From the NCBI GenBank assembly GCA_036785705.1, contig JAWUZG010000359.1, positions 62,001 through 126,000 of the forward strand: a stretch of 64,000 nt of DNA, given 5' to 3'. The stretch is from Acanthornis magna. Its lineage: Eukaryota > Chordata > Aves > Passeriformes > Acanthizidae. Of this stretch, positions 50,001-63,100 are shown one piece after another. The notes under the pieces are model-generated. The model did not search any database. It saw only the letters and a program-made list of their open reading frames with translations, and was not told the DNA's origin. The translations under genes and the position numbers were made by a program. Each line of letters begins with the position of its first letter. Positions within the stretch are counted from its first letter, which is position 1.

Positions 50001-51119
50001 AGCCTGATCATTTCCCCCATAGGAACAGAACCTACAGGAGCCACAGCAGTGTCTGCTCCCTGCCATACTGAAGCCCACAGTTTCTTATAACCTTGATCTG
50101 TGACATGTGACTACAGCCTGGGGATAAAAATCAGTTTCATGCCTCCTCTTTTACTGTATTTTAACACATTCACTTGCAGCAAGACTTGCTCAAGCCGAAA
50201 AGGAAAGACAAGACAGAAGACAGATTCATCTTCACCTGAATTTAGGAATGCAACTGAGGGACTTGATAGCGAAACGTCCCCCAGAGCTCTCCTGGACAGG
50301 TACTCATGTCCCAAGAGTAAATTAGTCCACCCACAATCAGCTTCAATTAAAAAAAAGAGAAAAAAACAGAATTATCAATTGCTTGAATTTGACACAAATT
50401 AACACTATCCAAAACAAAATATTGTAATATATATTTTTGGTAGACATTATTGTCTTTTACTGCTTTATAATGCATTTACATTTTTAATAAAATTCTGGAT
50501 ACATATCTATGCATAAAATTTCCTTCAATTTTTTTATTAAGTCTAATAAAAATTCATTATATATTCATGCAATTTCAGGAAACTTACCAATTATTATGGT
50601 TGAACCTAGCCTGCAATATTTAATACTCATAAAATATGTTCATTCATGATCATCAGTACACATAACATCAAAACAAAACCAAAATTTTCTGTATGTGGGT
50701 TTCTTTTGTAAAATAAATGCTTTAACCTCTCAGGTGCAGTGAGACACCAGAGGAGATAAAATCTGAAGCAGCTTTGTTATTTTTAGCTTAATTATGGCTC
50801 ACCTCTGAAGGAAGGTGATGAAAAAGAAAGGAGAGTTTCAGAGGATAGAAACACTGGAGCTTAAGACAGACCCATTTTCTGGTTTTCTTTGAAAACCTAT
50901 TTGAACAAGTTTGCTTGTGACAAAACCAAGGGGCAATGAATGCACAGCAGATCAGCCCTTCACACCAGCTGGAAGCAGCCTGTGTGCCCTCCCCCAGCCC
51001 CACAGCTTCCTCCTCCCAGCATCTTTCACATGAAACCCAAAATTCCCCTGCAGGACAGGCTTATAATTGCCACCTTCCATTACTCATAACAACACTGGCT
51101 AAATGATGGGCCAAACTCT
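44020..51119. other. Gene-free DNA
   Basis: I find no supportable gene. A GC-richer part at about 48050-48560 gives overlapping open frames on both strands (up to 131 codons) with no family signature. A near-duplicate 'gcatatttacaag' pair lies at about 49075-49120. Part of 48640-49000 has a smooth, repeat-free texture but no decisive signal. Confidence 0.5.
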
Positions 51120-51740
51120 GCCATCACTTAATTCTAAATACACCATTTCATTAAATTAAGGCAGAATCAAGATGTGGCGCCGTATGTGTAGATTGTCTGT
51201 TCAGATTTTTGGCTATATATAGGAAGGAGGGGTTCAGTTCCTAAAGTTATGGCACTAAATCAGATGCCTGGGTTTCCTGATAGCATAATGTCAGTAAAAT
51301 TTAGCACAGATGCTCCGATTTCTCTGTGCAAGTCCCAATTAAAGAGCCTAGGATTGCATGGCATGTGGGACTCCTGATCCAACCATAAATTCATGCACAT
51401 TCACGCCCCTGCTGAAAGTAATTGTGATTGTAAAATAGGATTTTGCCTCTAAAAATGAAGATGCTAATTTTGTGTGCCTGATACAATTCCTGCTGCCATT
51501 GCACCATGGTGGGAGCCACATTCTTTCACAATTATTTCCTCATCTCTGCTCCGCTTTCCTTTCTTCTTACTGAGTACATGACTGAGTGTGTGCTGATCCA
51601 CAAACCCCAGTAACTCAGAGCTCATGAAAACTGATCCCTTGCAGTGCCTGAACTACCATCATAAATAACTTGGATTTAGAGCCTGTTGCAAAGTAACAAC
51701 ACTGCCAAGTATTAAGCTAATAATTAATTAGCTGAGTTTA
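51120..51740. other. Candidate conserved non-coding element
   Basis: This repeat-free stretch is dense in homeodomain-type cores, including TAATTAATTAG at 51721-51731, cattaaattaag near 51150 and taattttgtgtg near 51465. It has long runs without low complexity. Such texture is typical of vertebrate conserved non-coding elements near developmental genes. This is inference from appearance only. Confidence 0.3.
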
Positions 51741-54700
51741 GAAGTAGTCACTCTTCAACTTAATAAATTGTAACTGGTGGAAACAGAGTCAAAGTCCACC
51801 TCTAATAAGAGATATACTACACTGCCATACATGTAACCGTTCAATACAACTCAAAATGTGCCAGTTAAGTATCCCTGAGTATATCAATTTAGTTATCTGG
51901 ATTATTTACTACTGCAGGATGTGTCACTTTGGTACTATTCATATTACTCACCTTTACTGTGTATACATTTTATATTCAATGAAAACCTATATTTATGAAA
52001 TGATTAAGTGATACAGGATCTCTAAGGCCCCTTACACAGTAAAATACTTTGATAGCATATGGTCTGACATACAATTATTTTACTCTTTGATTTATTTATA
52101 TGCTGTAAACTAAAAATATTTAGAAAGTTATCTTCTAGATTGTGAATAACGGTCTATAAGAATCTGGCATTATTGCTATTTTATTCAGAAAACTACTATT
52201 ATACACAGTCTTGTCTCAGATATGTTGCTCCATTTGTATGACTTTACCATTTTATATTAATACACCTAGAGCAGTTTAGGGTTTCATTTAGGTCTATTTA
52301 ACTTTTTTTTTTTTTTTTGGGGTGGTGTATAAAGCAGCTTGACTCACCTTCCATCTTTATTGGCATTTTTACAGAACAAAATTCGATGCCTACTCTATCA
52401 ATCTTCACACAGATAGGTAATTTTTTTACTCACGATTTGTGTTGCCTTTGAAAGGCTGCACATTATTTACTTGTACATAAATGGTATGCCAGCCTGAGAC
52501 TCAAGGGAGGATTTCCTTACTTCAAAAATTTTACACTTTTGAAAAAACTACCTACGGAACACCATACACAATTGTGGGATGCCCAGTGCCCCTCAGTTCA
52601 TCCCTTCAAAAAACAGAGGAGCTGGCAGAGGTGATGTGGTGAATTTTCAGACATAGTAGCTTGGAAATCAGCCCAGACTGCATCTGTGTCCTTGCAGTCT
52701 CCAGGAAGGCATTTTTCAGTGGATGCTGTAGCCCTGGGCACAGTGCATTTGCTTGCAAAGTGATATCAAGAATCACATTTGCAACAAGTAAAACCTGAGC
52801 TATATTGATATCCTAATACACTGCAGAATGACTTCTGAAAGTAATTTTCTGAGTTTTAAGACTGTTGAAAGCTAACAGCAAACTTCTAGAACATAAATAA
52901 TACTTTTTTAACTTGTTGCAAATGCACAGTGATACCTTTCCACAAAGAATGCTGCCTTTTAAGATCAATTTTAATGCATTCAAAATATATTCAAATTTCT
53001 GTAGGAGAGAGTATTGAATTCTACTAGCAGTTTTCCTGTCCTGGGGGAATATGCCCAGAATCTTCTTCATTTCATATCAGGGAGACCATATAAATTAGAA
53101 AAATAGGAGACAATAGACTAAATTCTTAATAGTCACATAGTGCATATGCATTATTTACAAGGCAAAAGGGTTAAGTATTAGAAAAGTTGAAACCAGCTCC
53201 CATACTAAAGAAAGGGATATTTGAGATAAGATTACGTGACTCCAATACTAATCTTTTAGGTATTTTAAATTCAAATTCTATTCAGTAAAAAACACTGTAG
53301 ATCATTGTATATTTATGAACAGTAGCCAAAAACACCTCTTCAATTTTATCATTAATAGAGTTGGAATAGGTCAAAATCAACTTAAATTAAGAGGACTGAA
53401 TGAAAGAATAAAGGCTTGTAAATTCAAATTCTTTTGTTTGTAAAGCCTGATTAGAAAAACGTGTAACAAAAAATTACCCCAAATTGCAAACATCTTGTGA
53501 AAAAGACCATCACTGGTTTACTAGGTTTGGACCTGTCACATTGGTTTCTGAGCAGGCACCTTCAAAACCACATGACCTCTCCAGTGGAAGGGAGAGAATT
53601 ACAGTTTCCACACGCAGATTTTGACTCACTCTGTTGTTGCAGCACAAGAACTTTGTTTCGGTCACACAGTGTTTGACCAACTCTGTCTCTTACAGACATC
53701 ACAGAGTAGAAGGGATCTTTGGCATGCCAGGATGAGGCTAAACCTCTGCTTTAGTAAGCTGCTAAAAATGAGGTAGTACAATGTCACTGAGAGGTGGGAG
53801 AGGCACAGTGTTTCTCTTATGGAGACAGTGCAAAGTCCATTCTCGAGTCTTCCTGGCAGCACACCCGGAAAACCAAAAACAACCCAAGAACACTAAGAAG
53901 GAATCACCAAAGGTCAAGTCAGCACCTGTCTCCTCCAGCTTTGTGAGGCAGCCCAGGTGCCCTCTTCCTTCTGAGTGATGTACCCTGCAAAGCACTCAAC
54001 TCACTGCCCACTGCACTTTGTCCTCCAGTTTCACCAAATGAAGTTTTTTTCAAAGAAGACCAACACAAAACAATAGTACTCAAACACCTAACACTGAAAT
54101 ATTTACTCTCTTTTCTGTTGCACTAATTGTCATCCTTTGATATGCTTGCTTTAAGCAAGAAAACTTCTGTGAAGCTAGTAGAATAGCCAAGTCTCTATTT
54201 TCAAACACTGCTATTCCTAAATATTTACAGTATAAAAGGCCTGACATGCAATCTATCCTGGGAAAGTGTCAGAAAACAACCTGCAACATATTAAAATTTT
54301 GTTCATTATTGCATAAACCATCAAATGCCAAGTACCTCACTTCAAAGAAAATAAATCATTAAAATCCATTCTAGCTTCCTAGTCCTCCAAAAGTCTCCTT
54401 AACAGATCTATCGTGCCACCACAAGCGAGAAGCCACAGATGGCTTCATGCTACAGACTTTGCTCACCATCTACTGCTAGAACATTTTTGTGTCATTCTCT
54501 GCCTCCCCACAAAATGTCCCAGCCTGGTGAAGATCAGATACAGAGATCAACAAAAGCTAGAACAACACTGGTGGTGATGCTATACATTATTTACTCATTT
54601 TAAAAAAAGAAAAAAATACTGCAAAGCTTACAGCAAATAGCACTGCTGACCCTCTTCACCAGTAAGTAGGACCTCTGGAGGTACCAGGGCAAAGTGCTGA

Positions 54701-56752
54701 GCAGCAGTGCCTTGGAAGAAGTGAAGAGCAAGGGAGCAGCACCAAGACAGTGTCTTCCCTCTCTTTCTCCCCAGCGCCACTAGGTAAGAACAGGGACTGA
54801 AGGATTCTCCAAGTGCCTTGAAAACAACCAGAACTGACCTGAAGAGCTTTGCCTTTGTGGTGAAGCTCTTCAGCTAAACACATGCAAAGGCAGGGACTCT
54901 GTTTTCATGCTGGAGTTGGGCATCCCCTGGGAGAGCTCAGGATGACCCATGTGGCACTTAGGGGGTCACTACTGCAACATTCTCTTTAACACACAGAGCA
55001 ACTTTAAAAGAATTTCTGTCTTAGGGAGTGGGCTTTTCATTTTGCAATGAATGAAAATAACTTGTGCTACTGTTTCAACACAGGAGAATCTATAATATAA
55101 ATTGGTACTCTTAGCTGCCATGATATTCTACTTATCCATATAATTTTACATCTTCTTACAAACTCTTCTGTAACATCATTTTATCATGCATTCCTACCAG
55201 TGTGAGAATGCCTTCTATTGAATGACTTTCAGATTTTGGTTTTTACTGTTCAGAACAGGGAAAATCCTGTTTGTTCAAAATTAATTTTTAAAAAATTTTA
55301 AAAATAAACTGAAATATCACTATTCCATATTAAAAACAAAATCAGTTTGTATTTTTGTTATGAATAGCTGATGAAAATCAGTAGCTCTACTAAAAAGGTG
55401 TCTCTGCTTCAGAGACGTAGAATTCAAGAAAACATGAGACACTCTTCGTTACATGCACATGAGGTAATAACACTCATACTTGTGTATCAAATAAATTACT
55501 AGAGAGATATAAAGACTATTTATATTTTAACACACATGTTGCATAACAGCTAGTTAGTTAGATGGAAAACCTCCTGGTCTCTCTTCAATCTATAGGATCA
55601 AAAATATTTTCCTAATTAGTAAGTAAGATCATAACAGTTTTGAGGAAATTTCTGCTGCGCTAATATGGAAATCTTTCATTCCCTAAAGATGAAAGTTTTA
55701 TGTGGTAAATAAATGTAGAACTTGTAGTCATAACAATGTAAGAAGTGAAAATGCCTAAGATGCAAGAAGACTTGTCCTAATGTGCACATTAGTCATTTGT
55801 TTGAAAGCATTTCATTCTTCCCCTCCCCTTTTAATGCATATTGCACAACATTAGCATTGCTCCATATGAAATGGCTAATAGTTCAGGATTCTTGAAGTAA
55901 TTTTAAATCAAACTCTTCTGGAAGCTTCTTTCCTTTCTTTTCTTAAAATACTGCTTAATTTTGGAAAACAAGCAGCATGGTATGATACAACAGCATCCGC
56001 AAAACTAAGGCGAAAATCCCACTCAATCAGCCCATGTAAACCCCTATGACTACCTACTCCTCCAAGCTAACTGCACATTCCACGTATTTGGTTCACAGAT
56101 TAAAACATTTGACAAACAGGCAATGCCCAGTGACTGTTAAATGGACATGGTTTAGCTCCTCAACAGGACATAGCATAACACACTATGCATTGTGGAAGAA
56201 GACAGAGCAGAAGGAGACAGAAGCAGCAAAGAGACCAAACCAGGATGTTCTTCTGAGATGTCTGAAGCCAGACCTGCCCTGCCTGGCAGGGAAAACACCT
56301 TCTCATCATGTGGTTTCACAGGCTGAAGAATCTTCCAGGTCCTAAGAAATTCAAGTATGCATCTACATCAAACTTGGTTGTAAAATAAAATAATAACAAA
56401 TTAAATCCTACAGTGCTGCCCCTCATTACTGCCCTGCACTATCAGTGTTCTATCACAAAGTGTATCTTGGCACATGCATGGCACATGCACATGTGTATCT
56501 ACAGATTGATTCTTTGTGAGGCTTTGTGACCTCTAAGAAGCATTTGTTTCTACTGCCCACAGGCATGCAATATGCTTTGCCTGTGCTTATTCGCCCTGAA
56601 ATCCAGCACTCCCGAGGCTACAGCACCACTGTAAGGTCTGCAACTTACCAACCCATTCCACATAGGATGTCTCAAATGATTACTAGATATTATTTTGGGC
56701 AACTCTACAGAGAGCCTTATTTTTACATAGTATTACCACATCTCATAAAATA
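51741..56752. other. Gene-free AT-rich DNA
   Basis: No gene is supported. A T17 run sits near 52300. The short open frames (53762-53995, 54656-54883, 56046-56345) show no domain or codon signature. Confidence 0.55.
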
Positions 56753-56800
56753 ATAAAATCATTAAGGCTGGAAAAGATTATGCCCCTGTCATGACTTCCT
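56753..56800 (-). repeat. CR1-like 3'-end fragment (weak)
   Basis: 'aaaatcattaaggctggaaa' followed by 'agatta' resembles the antisense CR1 3' end (AATCATTAAGGTTGGAAAAGA). Only ~30 bp is convincing. Confidence 0.4.
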
Positions 56801-56989
56801 GTTATTTATGATTTCTGTTATTTTCCTGCCTTCATTTTAGATTTTACTCTAGCTGCCCTTTCCAAACCAATTTTCATATAACTGGACATTTTAGCACATA
56901 TTTCATTTGCTTGCAGGTGTCAAGGAAGTGGAGTCAGAAAGAGCATGATTTTTGTTGTTCAAGACACAGATGTACCCACTTCCAGAGAA

Positions 56990-57137
56990 TAATTCCTTCC
57001 TTCCTTCCGCACCATTCCTTCCTTCCGCACCATTCCTTCCTTCCGCACCATTCCTTCCTTCCGCACCATTCCTTCCTTCCGCACCATTCCTTCCTTCCTT
57101 CCTTCCGCACCATTCCTTCCTTCCTTCCTTCCTTCCC
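56990..57137. repeat. TTCC-based minisatellite, 18-bp unit
   Basis: The unit CCTTCCTTCCGCACCATT is repeated about five times without visible variation, followed by copies with an expanded TTCC part and a closing (TTCC)n run. It probably arose from a TTCC microsatellite interrupted by GCACCA. Because 18 is a multiple of three, all frames stay open (SFLPHH and similar repeats), producing false open frames on both strands. Confidence 0.95.
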
Positions 57138-58189
57138 CTTGATTTACTTTCTTTTCAGCCTTTCCTGTATTTGGCAATATTTTTCTTCTACTACACGTGT
57201 TTAAAGAAATCAGAAACAAAAATGCAGTAGCAGATTTCTGAAGCCTCCTTTTCCCAGTGTCACCTAGCCTGAATTAATTGTAGATATCTTGATCACTTTT
57301 CCATTTCCACACAGATTTCTGCTTTCTACTTATTTCCATATTCTCTGTATCATTTCCTTCTCTTTTGTCAATTCTTTTTCTCTCATCATTGGCCCCTGAC
57401 ACCACCTCATTCCATTCAGTTCAATACTTCATTCAGCATATTAGTGACAAAAGACATAAACAAGTGCCTTTTCCCTCTCAAAAAAGATGTCACTGTTAAC
57501 AGGCACTTTAATAGACAATTTAGAGACCCTGTGTGAACAAGGATTACTGACCTTTCTCACATGCAACTTGTTAATGAAAATGATCGATGTAGAGAAACTT
57601 TTTCTGGGGTATCAAGACCACTTATGATGATGTATGTACAGTGCATTATATTTGATTCACACTCCTAGATTTTAAGCTTACTGCAGAAAGGCTCTTTTTC
57701 GGAGTGATCATTACTCATGCAAAATACCTCATATGGCTTTGTAGAACCTGAAAATCTATATGAATTTCCATCAGAACTCCTGCTTAGCATGAAACAACAG
57801 TTGCTGTTCCGGAAGAACAAAAAGTTACTCCTCAGGCTTTCAGCACATGTTTTTAGTAGTAGAGCATCTTCCTCAGTGGCCTATCTTTTCTCAGGCTTGT
57901 CCTGAAAATCCTACATTCTTTAACCAGCATAGGATCAACGTCAGAAATTATTAAACTTGCTTCCTCAGCATCATAGCACTTCCCCAGAAACTCCAACTGC
58001 TGTCAGCAGTACAAGCTTTAAAGGCACCTGAGTAGACTGCCGGCAGTTTTATGAGAGAGAAAAAAAGATGATAAGCAAACACTTCTCAGCCAGACCTACC
58101 TTGTCCAACTCTTTTTCATATCAAAGCTAAAAAAATGTACAAAAACCCTGTCACCATTTCAGCTAATCAAATTCTGTGGTTGCTGGCGT
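57138..58189. other. Gene-free DNA
   Basis: I see no gene, RNA or recognisable repeat in this stretch. Confidence 0.55.
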
Positions 58190-58940
58190 GTGTGTGCACA
58201 CACTGACCTCTATAATGTCATGACTTTCAGGTTGCTCATTGATTTCCAGGAATCAAAAATGCGATGCAAATAAGGAATTGCGAGTCAATTAGTTCTTATC
58301 ACGAGCTCACAGTCTGCGGCAATGGGATGACACGCGGCTCTGCATAACAATTGGAAACAAGGCTTTTCCAGCCAGGTAAATGTCCTCAAAGGCAAGACGT
58401 GTCCCCTTTCACAAAAAGAGATGCAGTCAGCAACATGATTAAAGCCTCTGCACATGATACAGGACTGATTTTAACATTTGTCAGCAATTTCACATGGTAT
58501 GAGCCCTCCCTTCCCACTTATCCTGTACATGAGATACCAGTGTAATCACAGTTTCAGTCTGCACACAGAAGGAAAGCTTTTCTTTCCCTCCTTATTACTC
58601 TTCAATTCCATCACTGCCAGCTAACTGTAATGAAACTATTTGGAGCTTCTTTAAAATGCCTATCATTTACCATATGTTCATTTAATTTTTAAGAGACGGC
58701 TATATCGTGCAAGTCGCAATTTTTCGCCTACCAATATATGCCATTAAAATGAATATTCATGTGGCATCACCTACCAGAGTCATTAAAAGGCTTGTAAACA
58801 TAGCCCAGCAGTGCCTCTGGCACTCTTAAATGATGAACTTTAACTCTCTGTCTGCAAGTGCTAATCTCAGTATCAACAGAAAAATAAATTATTGGCATCA
58901 ATTATCATAATTTATCAGTTTCATCAGCAAACTGGGATTT
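58190..58940. other. Best candidate conserved non-coding enhancer
   Basis: An octamer ATGCAAAT (POU-type) lies at 58264-58271. Many AT-rich homeodomain-like cores follow (ttcatttaattttt, gaatattcatg, aattatcataattta). CpGs are unusually well kept for such AT-rich DNA (gcgatg, ttgcgag, cacgag, tgcggc, cacgcggc, gacggc, atcgtg, gtcgca, ttcgcc). There is no repeat and no open frame of note. The pattern resembles deeply conserved vertebrate regulatory elements, but conservation itself was not tested. Confidence 0.4.
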
Positions 58941-59130
58941 TTACAGTACCTCCAGCATGCACTTACCTTTATTAAAACTCATTCAGAAGTTACCCTTGAC
59001 TCGTCCACACAAACACAAAACCACTTTAAATACATTGTAATTTTTGTTTATAGATTTCATGTAATTGTCATTATCAGAAAGGAAACCTTATTTTTTTAAT
59101 TACAGAAATTTTACCATTTATTATCTTAAA

Positions 59131-59815
59131 TCACAGAATCATAGAATGGCTTGGTTGGAAGAGACCTTAAAGATCATTTAATTCCAACCACCTTGACATG
59201 AGTAGGGACACTTTCCACTAGACCAGGTTGTTCAAACCCTCACTTAACCTGGGCTTTTACACTTTCAGGGATGGGACATACACACCTTTTCTGGGAAAAC
59301 TGTTCCAATGCCTCACCATCCTCCCAGTAGAGAATTTCTTCCTCATATCTAATCAAAATCTACTCTCTTTCAGTTTAAAGACATTTCCCCTTGGAAAAAG
59401 CCCTTCTTTGTATTTCTTAGGCTCCCTTTAGGTCTTGGAAGGCTGCAACAAGATCTCCCCAAGGCCACCTCTTCCCCAGGCTGAACAATCCCAATTCTCT
59501 TTGTCTTTCTTCACAGAAGTGCTCCATCCCTCTGATCATCTCTGTGGTGCTCTTTGGACTCACTCCAACAGGTCCAAGTCCTTGCTGTGCTCAGAACCCC
59601 AGAGCTGGATGCAGCACCCCAGCTGGGGTCTCACCAAAGGAGAGGGGCAGAATCCTCTCCCTCACTCCACTGGCCACTCTCTCTTTGATGCAGCTCAGGG
59701 TATTTTTGATTTTCTTGGCTGGCTCATATCCAGCCTCACATCCACCAGCACCCCCAAGTCCTTCTCCCCAGGGCTGCTCTCAGCCTGTTCACATGAGGTA
59801 CTGCAGAACTTGAGT
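59131..59815 (-). repeat. CR1 LINE, ~690 bp, 5'-truncated
   Basis: The whole stretch follows the antisense CR1 3' region in order: 'cagaatcatagaatggcttg', 'ttggaagagaccttaaagat', 'actagaccaggttgttcaaa', 'gttccaatgcctcacc', 'tttcttcctcatatctaatc', 'ggctgaacaatccca', 'ctccaacaggtccaag', 'ccccagagctggatgcag', 'cacccccaagtccttctcc'. The sense strand encodes the end of the CR1 reverse transcriptase ORF plus the 3' UTR. The antisense open frames (59435-59824 and 59544-59813) are by-products. The copy has lost its 5' part, as is usual for CR1. Confidence 0.93.
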
Positions 59816-60039
59816 CTGAAATAAAGGCTCTATTGCCTTCCCTTTTGTGGAAATTTCTCAGTGTAAAGGCCAATCAAACAGTTTGTATGTGGGAAAAGTG
59901 AGAACTGATAGCTGATTAAGAGTTGTGTTGTTCAGCGTGTTCTACCCCGGCTTGTCCTTATACAATCAGTATACAGGGGAACACACCCGAAGATCATATG
60001 GAATGAAAAGGTGCTGCCATTCCACACCCACAACATTTG

Positions 60040-60112
60040 GGGTGAGCCTCGCCCAACCTGACCTTGAACATGTCCAGGGCATCCACCAGCTCTCTGGACA
60101 ACAATCTCTGTA
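60040..60112 (-). repeat. Second CR1 LINE fragment
   Basis: 'cccaacctgaccttgaacat' followed by 'gtccagggcatccaccagct' and 'ctctggacaac' matches the antisense CR1 block CAACCTGGCCTTGAACACCT / CATCCACC / CTCTGGGCAAC. It lies ~225 bp beyond the larger CR1 in the same orientation. It repeats a segment already present in that copy, so it is a separate insertion. Confidence 0.6.
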
Positions 60113-63100
60113 TTTGGTTAAACAATACAAAGAATACGTATTATTTTCCACAGCCTTAAAAGTGTGGGGTTTGCCTTCTTTTTTCCATATATGCCAGATT
60201 TCCTCCAGTCTAGGTGTAAGAGCTCACTTTGGGAGGACGTCGCTCCTGAAAAGAGTTAGGCTTTCTCAGAGTGCTCACACTTCAAAGGAGCAACCAAGAG
60301 CAACAGTTATCTGTTACTACTCTCCCTGGCCAGAATTTTCCCATCCTCTGCAGACACTGCCAGGAAGCAAACTCTTGCTTCATTTTATTTTAGGCAACAA
60401 AACAATTCTTTCTAAGCTGTCAGGCTTTTCAAAATAGGAGTTCTTGTTGATATTCAGTTTTTTGGGAATGCAGCCTTAGTGCAAAACCTGTGTGAAATCC
60501 AAGGACCTTTGAAAATCTGGTCCTTGTGTGTGCCAGTTTCAACTATATAACATGCTGTATATACATGCTGAACATTCAGCATGTAAAAATGCTGGGCATG
60601 CAATCTTCCAAAATGCTGGCAGTAACTGCCCAAGTGAGTCATTTACCAGAATAAACAAGGGATCTTACTCAAAGTAGGCAAGGAACTGCTCTGAATTTCC
60701 AGCAGTCTATTTTATACAATGCCAGTGCAAATGTCTTTGCTTTTCATTTTGGTCATTATATCACTGAACAACTAAACAGATGGTATATGAACAGGATGCA
60801 AAACATTTAATAATGCCAGGAAAGGTACAGTAATACCAACTGTTCTGGCCTGCTGACCTTAGTATAGTTTAGAAAACATTGAAAGAAAGATGCATGCCAT
60901 TTTATTCTCTTTTTTTCCCTCCTGCTTCCTGTTTTGGTCTAACCTCTACAAAAGAGAAGCTAGAACCTGGAAATTAGACTTAGCTGTTTACATGCAAGGA
61001 GAATTCAACACATTTTACCTTGCCCATTTAGTACTAAAGATAGAAAAATAATGCAACCTGTAAAAGTGCTGCCTCTACAGCCTTATTATCCTTCCCAGGT
61101 CTATGGCCAAATATCTCTATAGTACATTAATTATGACCAGAATTTGGCTACAGGTAATTATATAAGCTGAAGCTACCAAAAATTTAGCAAACTGCTCATC
61201 CTCGGATAAACTATGGTGCTGGAATGGTAGGACAAGAGGGACACCTACCTCACCTTCCTTTAAAGCCGAAGAAGTGCAGCCTCTGAATAAGGATTGGTAA
61301 GATATCTGCTTTGTCGCCTTTCTTTCTGGACAAAGAGGAGAGGCCAGGAGCAGACAGTGTCCTTGAGTCAGGTTTTCAAGCCAAACACACATTGCAGATG
61401 GTGATATACAAAAATAGGGACGTTAGAAATACTCCTACAATGATATTAGGCTCTTGATTTTGTCTTTGTCCCAAAGACATGCATTTTTTTCTAACATCTT
61501 AACTTCTAGAAAGTAAAACAAAGTAAAAGTCAGAAACATCAAAGAGTTCATCAGCATTAACAGATCAAAAACCACTACAAAATTACAAAATAAGCCCCAA
61601 CTAAAAACTAAATTAACCCAAGATTTGGGGGAAGTTATTTCAGTCTACATCTCTTATGCACATCTCATGACATTTTCATACTTTGGGTTAACTTTAGCAT
61701 ACACCACTCACTCCTGCTTCCCTGCAAGGGTTGAACTACTTCCATTTTATATTGTCAGCTAGCTGCACAGACCCTAGCTTTGAAAACATAAAACCATAAA
61801 TGTCTCATAAAAACAATGATCTTAAAAATATTTGAGCATTTCAACTTTGTTGGGGGATCTTTGCATGAGAGCACACCACACCACAAAGGTGGATTTAGCA
61901 AAGTGGACTCAGTAAACATAGGAAAAAACCTTGTAAGGCCACCTGGCCGTTACAAGACAATTTTTCCCCCATATTTGAGCTTTTTTAATAAGAATGAAAA
62001 AAGGTGCTTCTAACATCCCTCTTAGCTAAGGTTCTCCCTCACTGAGCCAATAAACCTTCTTAAGCTATCTGAATTACTTTTTAAATTAAGAGAGCAGCAC
62101 ACATTCCTGCAAATGAGAACAATAAGAGGTTTTTGGCAATGATCCTGCTCACTAATTATAATATTTCACATTTATGCACTGCCTTTCATCTCTCAGGGTT
62201 CTAGAGTGCTTCACTAAACAGTGGACTCTGTCCACAACTGTTGCCTCCCAGTTATGTCACACTTGCTCACAGGACATGCGAAGTCTGACCGACTTCACAG
62301 CTGTTTGCCTCACACACAGAGACAAAAATGCCACTGTTGACACTACATTCAATTAATTTCATTAATATAGAAAGCATAGGAATAATACATTCAAGTCAAG
62401 GAAACTGGCCTGATCCAATTGAATCTGGTTGAAAAAGGAAGATGCTACAATCAGGCAAACCTACAGTACCTTAAAAGCAATGGCAGCAGCGGAGGTACAT
62501 CTCCTAAATTCCTCCTGAGAGCAGGGATGTTCCCAGTGTTTACAGTTACACATCAGAACCCCTGCCATGGGTGAAGACACTCACACTGGATTGTTTATTA
62601 TGGCTGCATTTGACCATGAGGATGTTACTCAAAACCAAAGGCCACATGCCAGCATTCCTCATGGTTGTGGGTCCTCCCTCCAGAAGCTGATCACACAAAG
62701 TGAACCACTATGGCCACACTGTCACTGAAGCATAAAAAACCAGCTCTCCCAACCAAGAAAACCGTGTACAGACTATGTCTGGGTGCCACCTGTTGACGAA
62801 ACAGCACTAACAAGTCTGCTCAAATACATTAACTGAAGTAAAACCACTCCCAACAAAAATATCTCTAGCTGAGAAAGCCCCCACAGCATGGCCCTGTAGG
62901 CTTCACACAATCCCCTGCTGGTCTTCATTTCTGACCAACAAAAGCTGGGAAGATGGAGCAACTCCCACAGTCAAGGTCTTGGCAGAAAAACAGTGCCTGC
63001 CCTCCTGCACTCCCCCACCACCAAAATCACAGCTGGGCTCAGCATGGGGCCATTTTCTCCCAGGCTTTTTTCTATTAAATAGAAGGGATTGTTATTTTGT

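Noticed and set aside
56911..57230. Repetitive proteins SFLPHH... on both strands
   Set aside because: They are translations of the 18-bp minisatellite.
59435..59824. 129-codon and 89-codon plus-strand frames
   Set aside because: They lie antisense inside the CR1 LINE and reflect its composition.
59925..60437. 170-codon plus-strand frame, the longest outside the ERV
   Set aside because: It starts at GTG, runs across a CR1 fragment and shows no recognisable domain. It is most likely chance.
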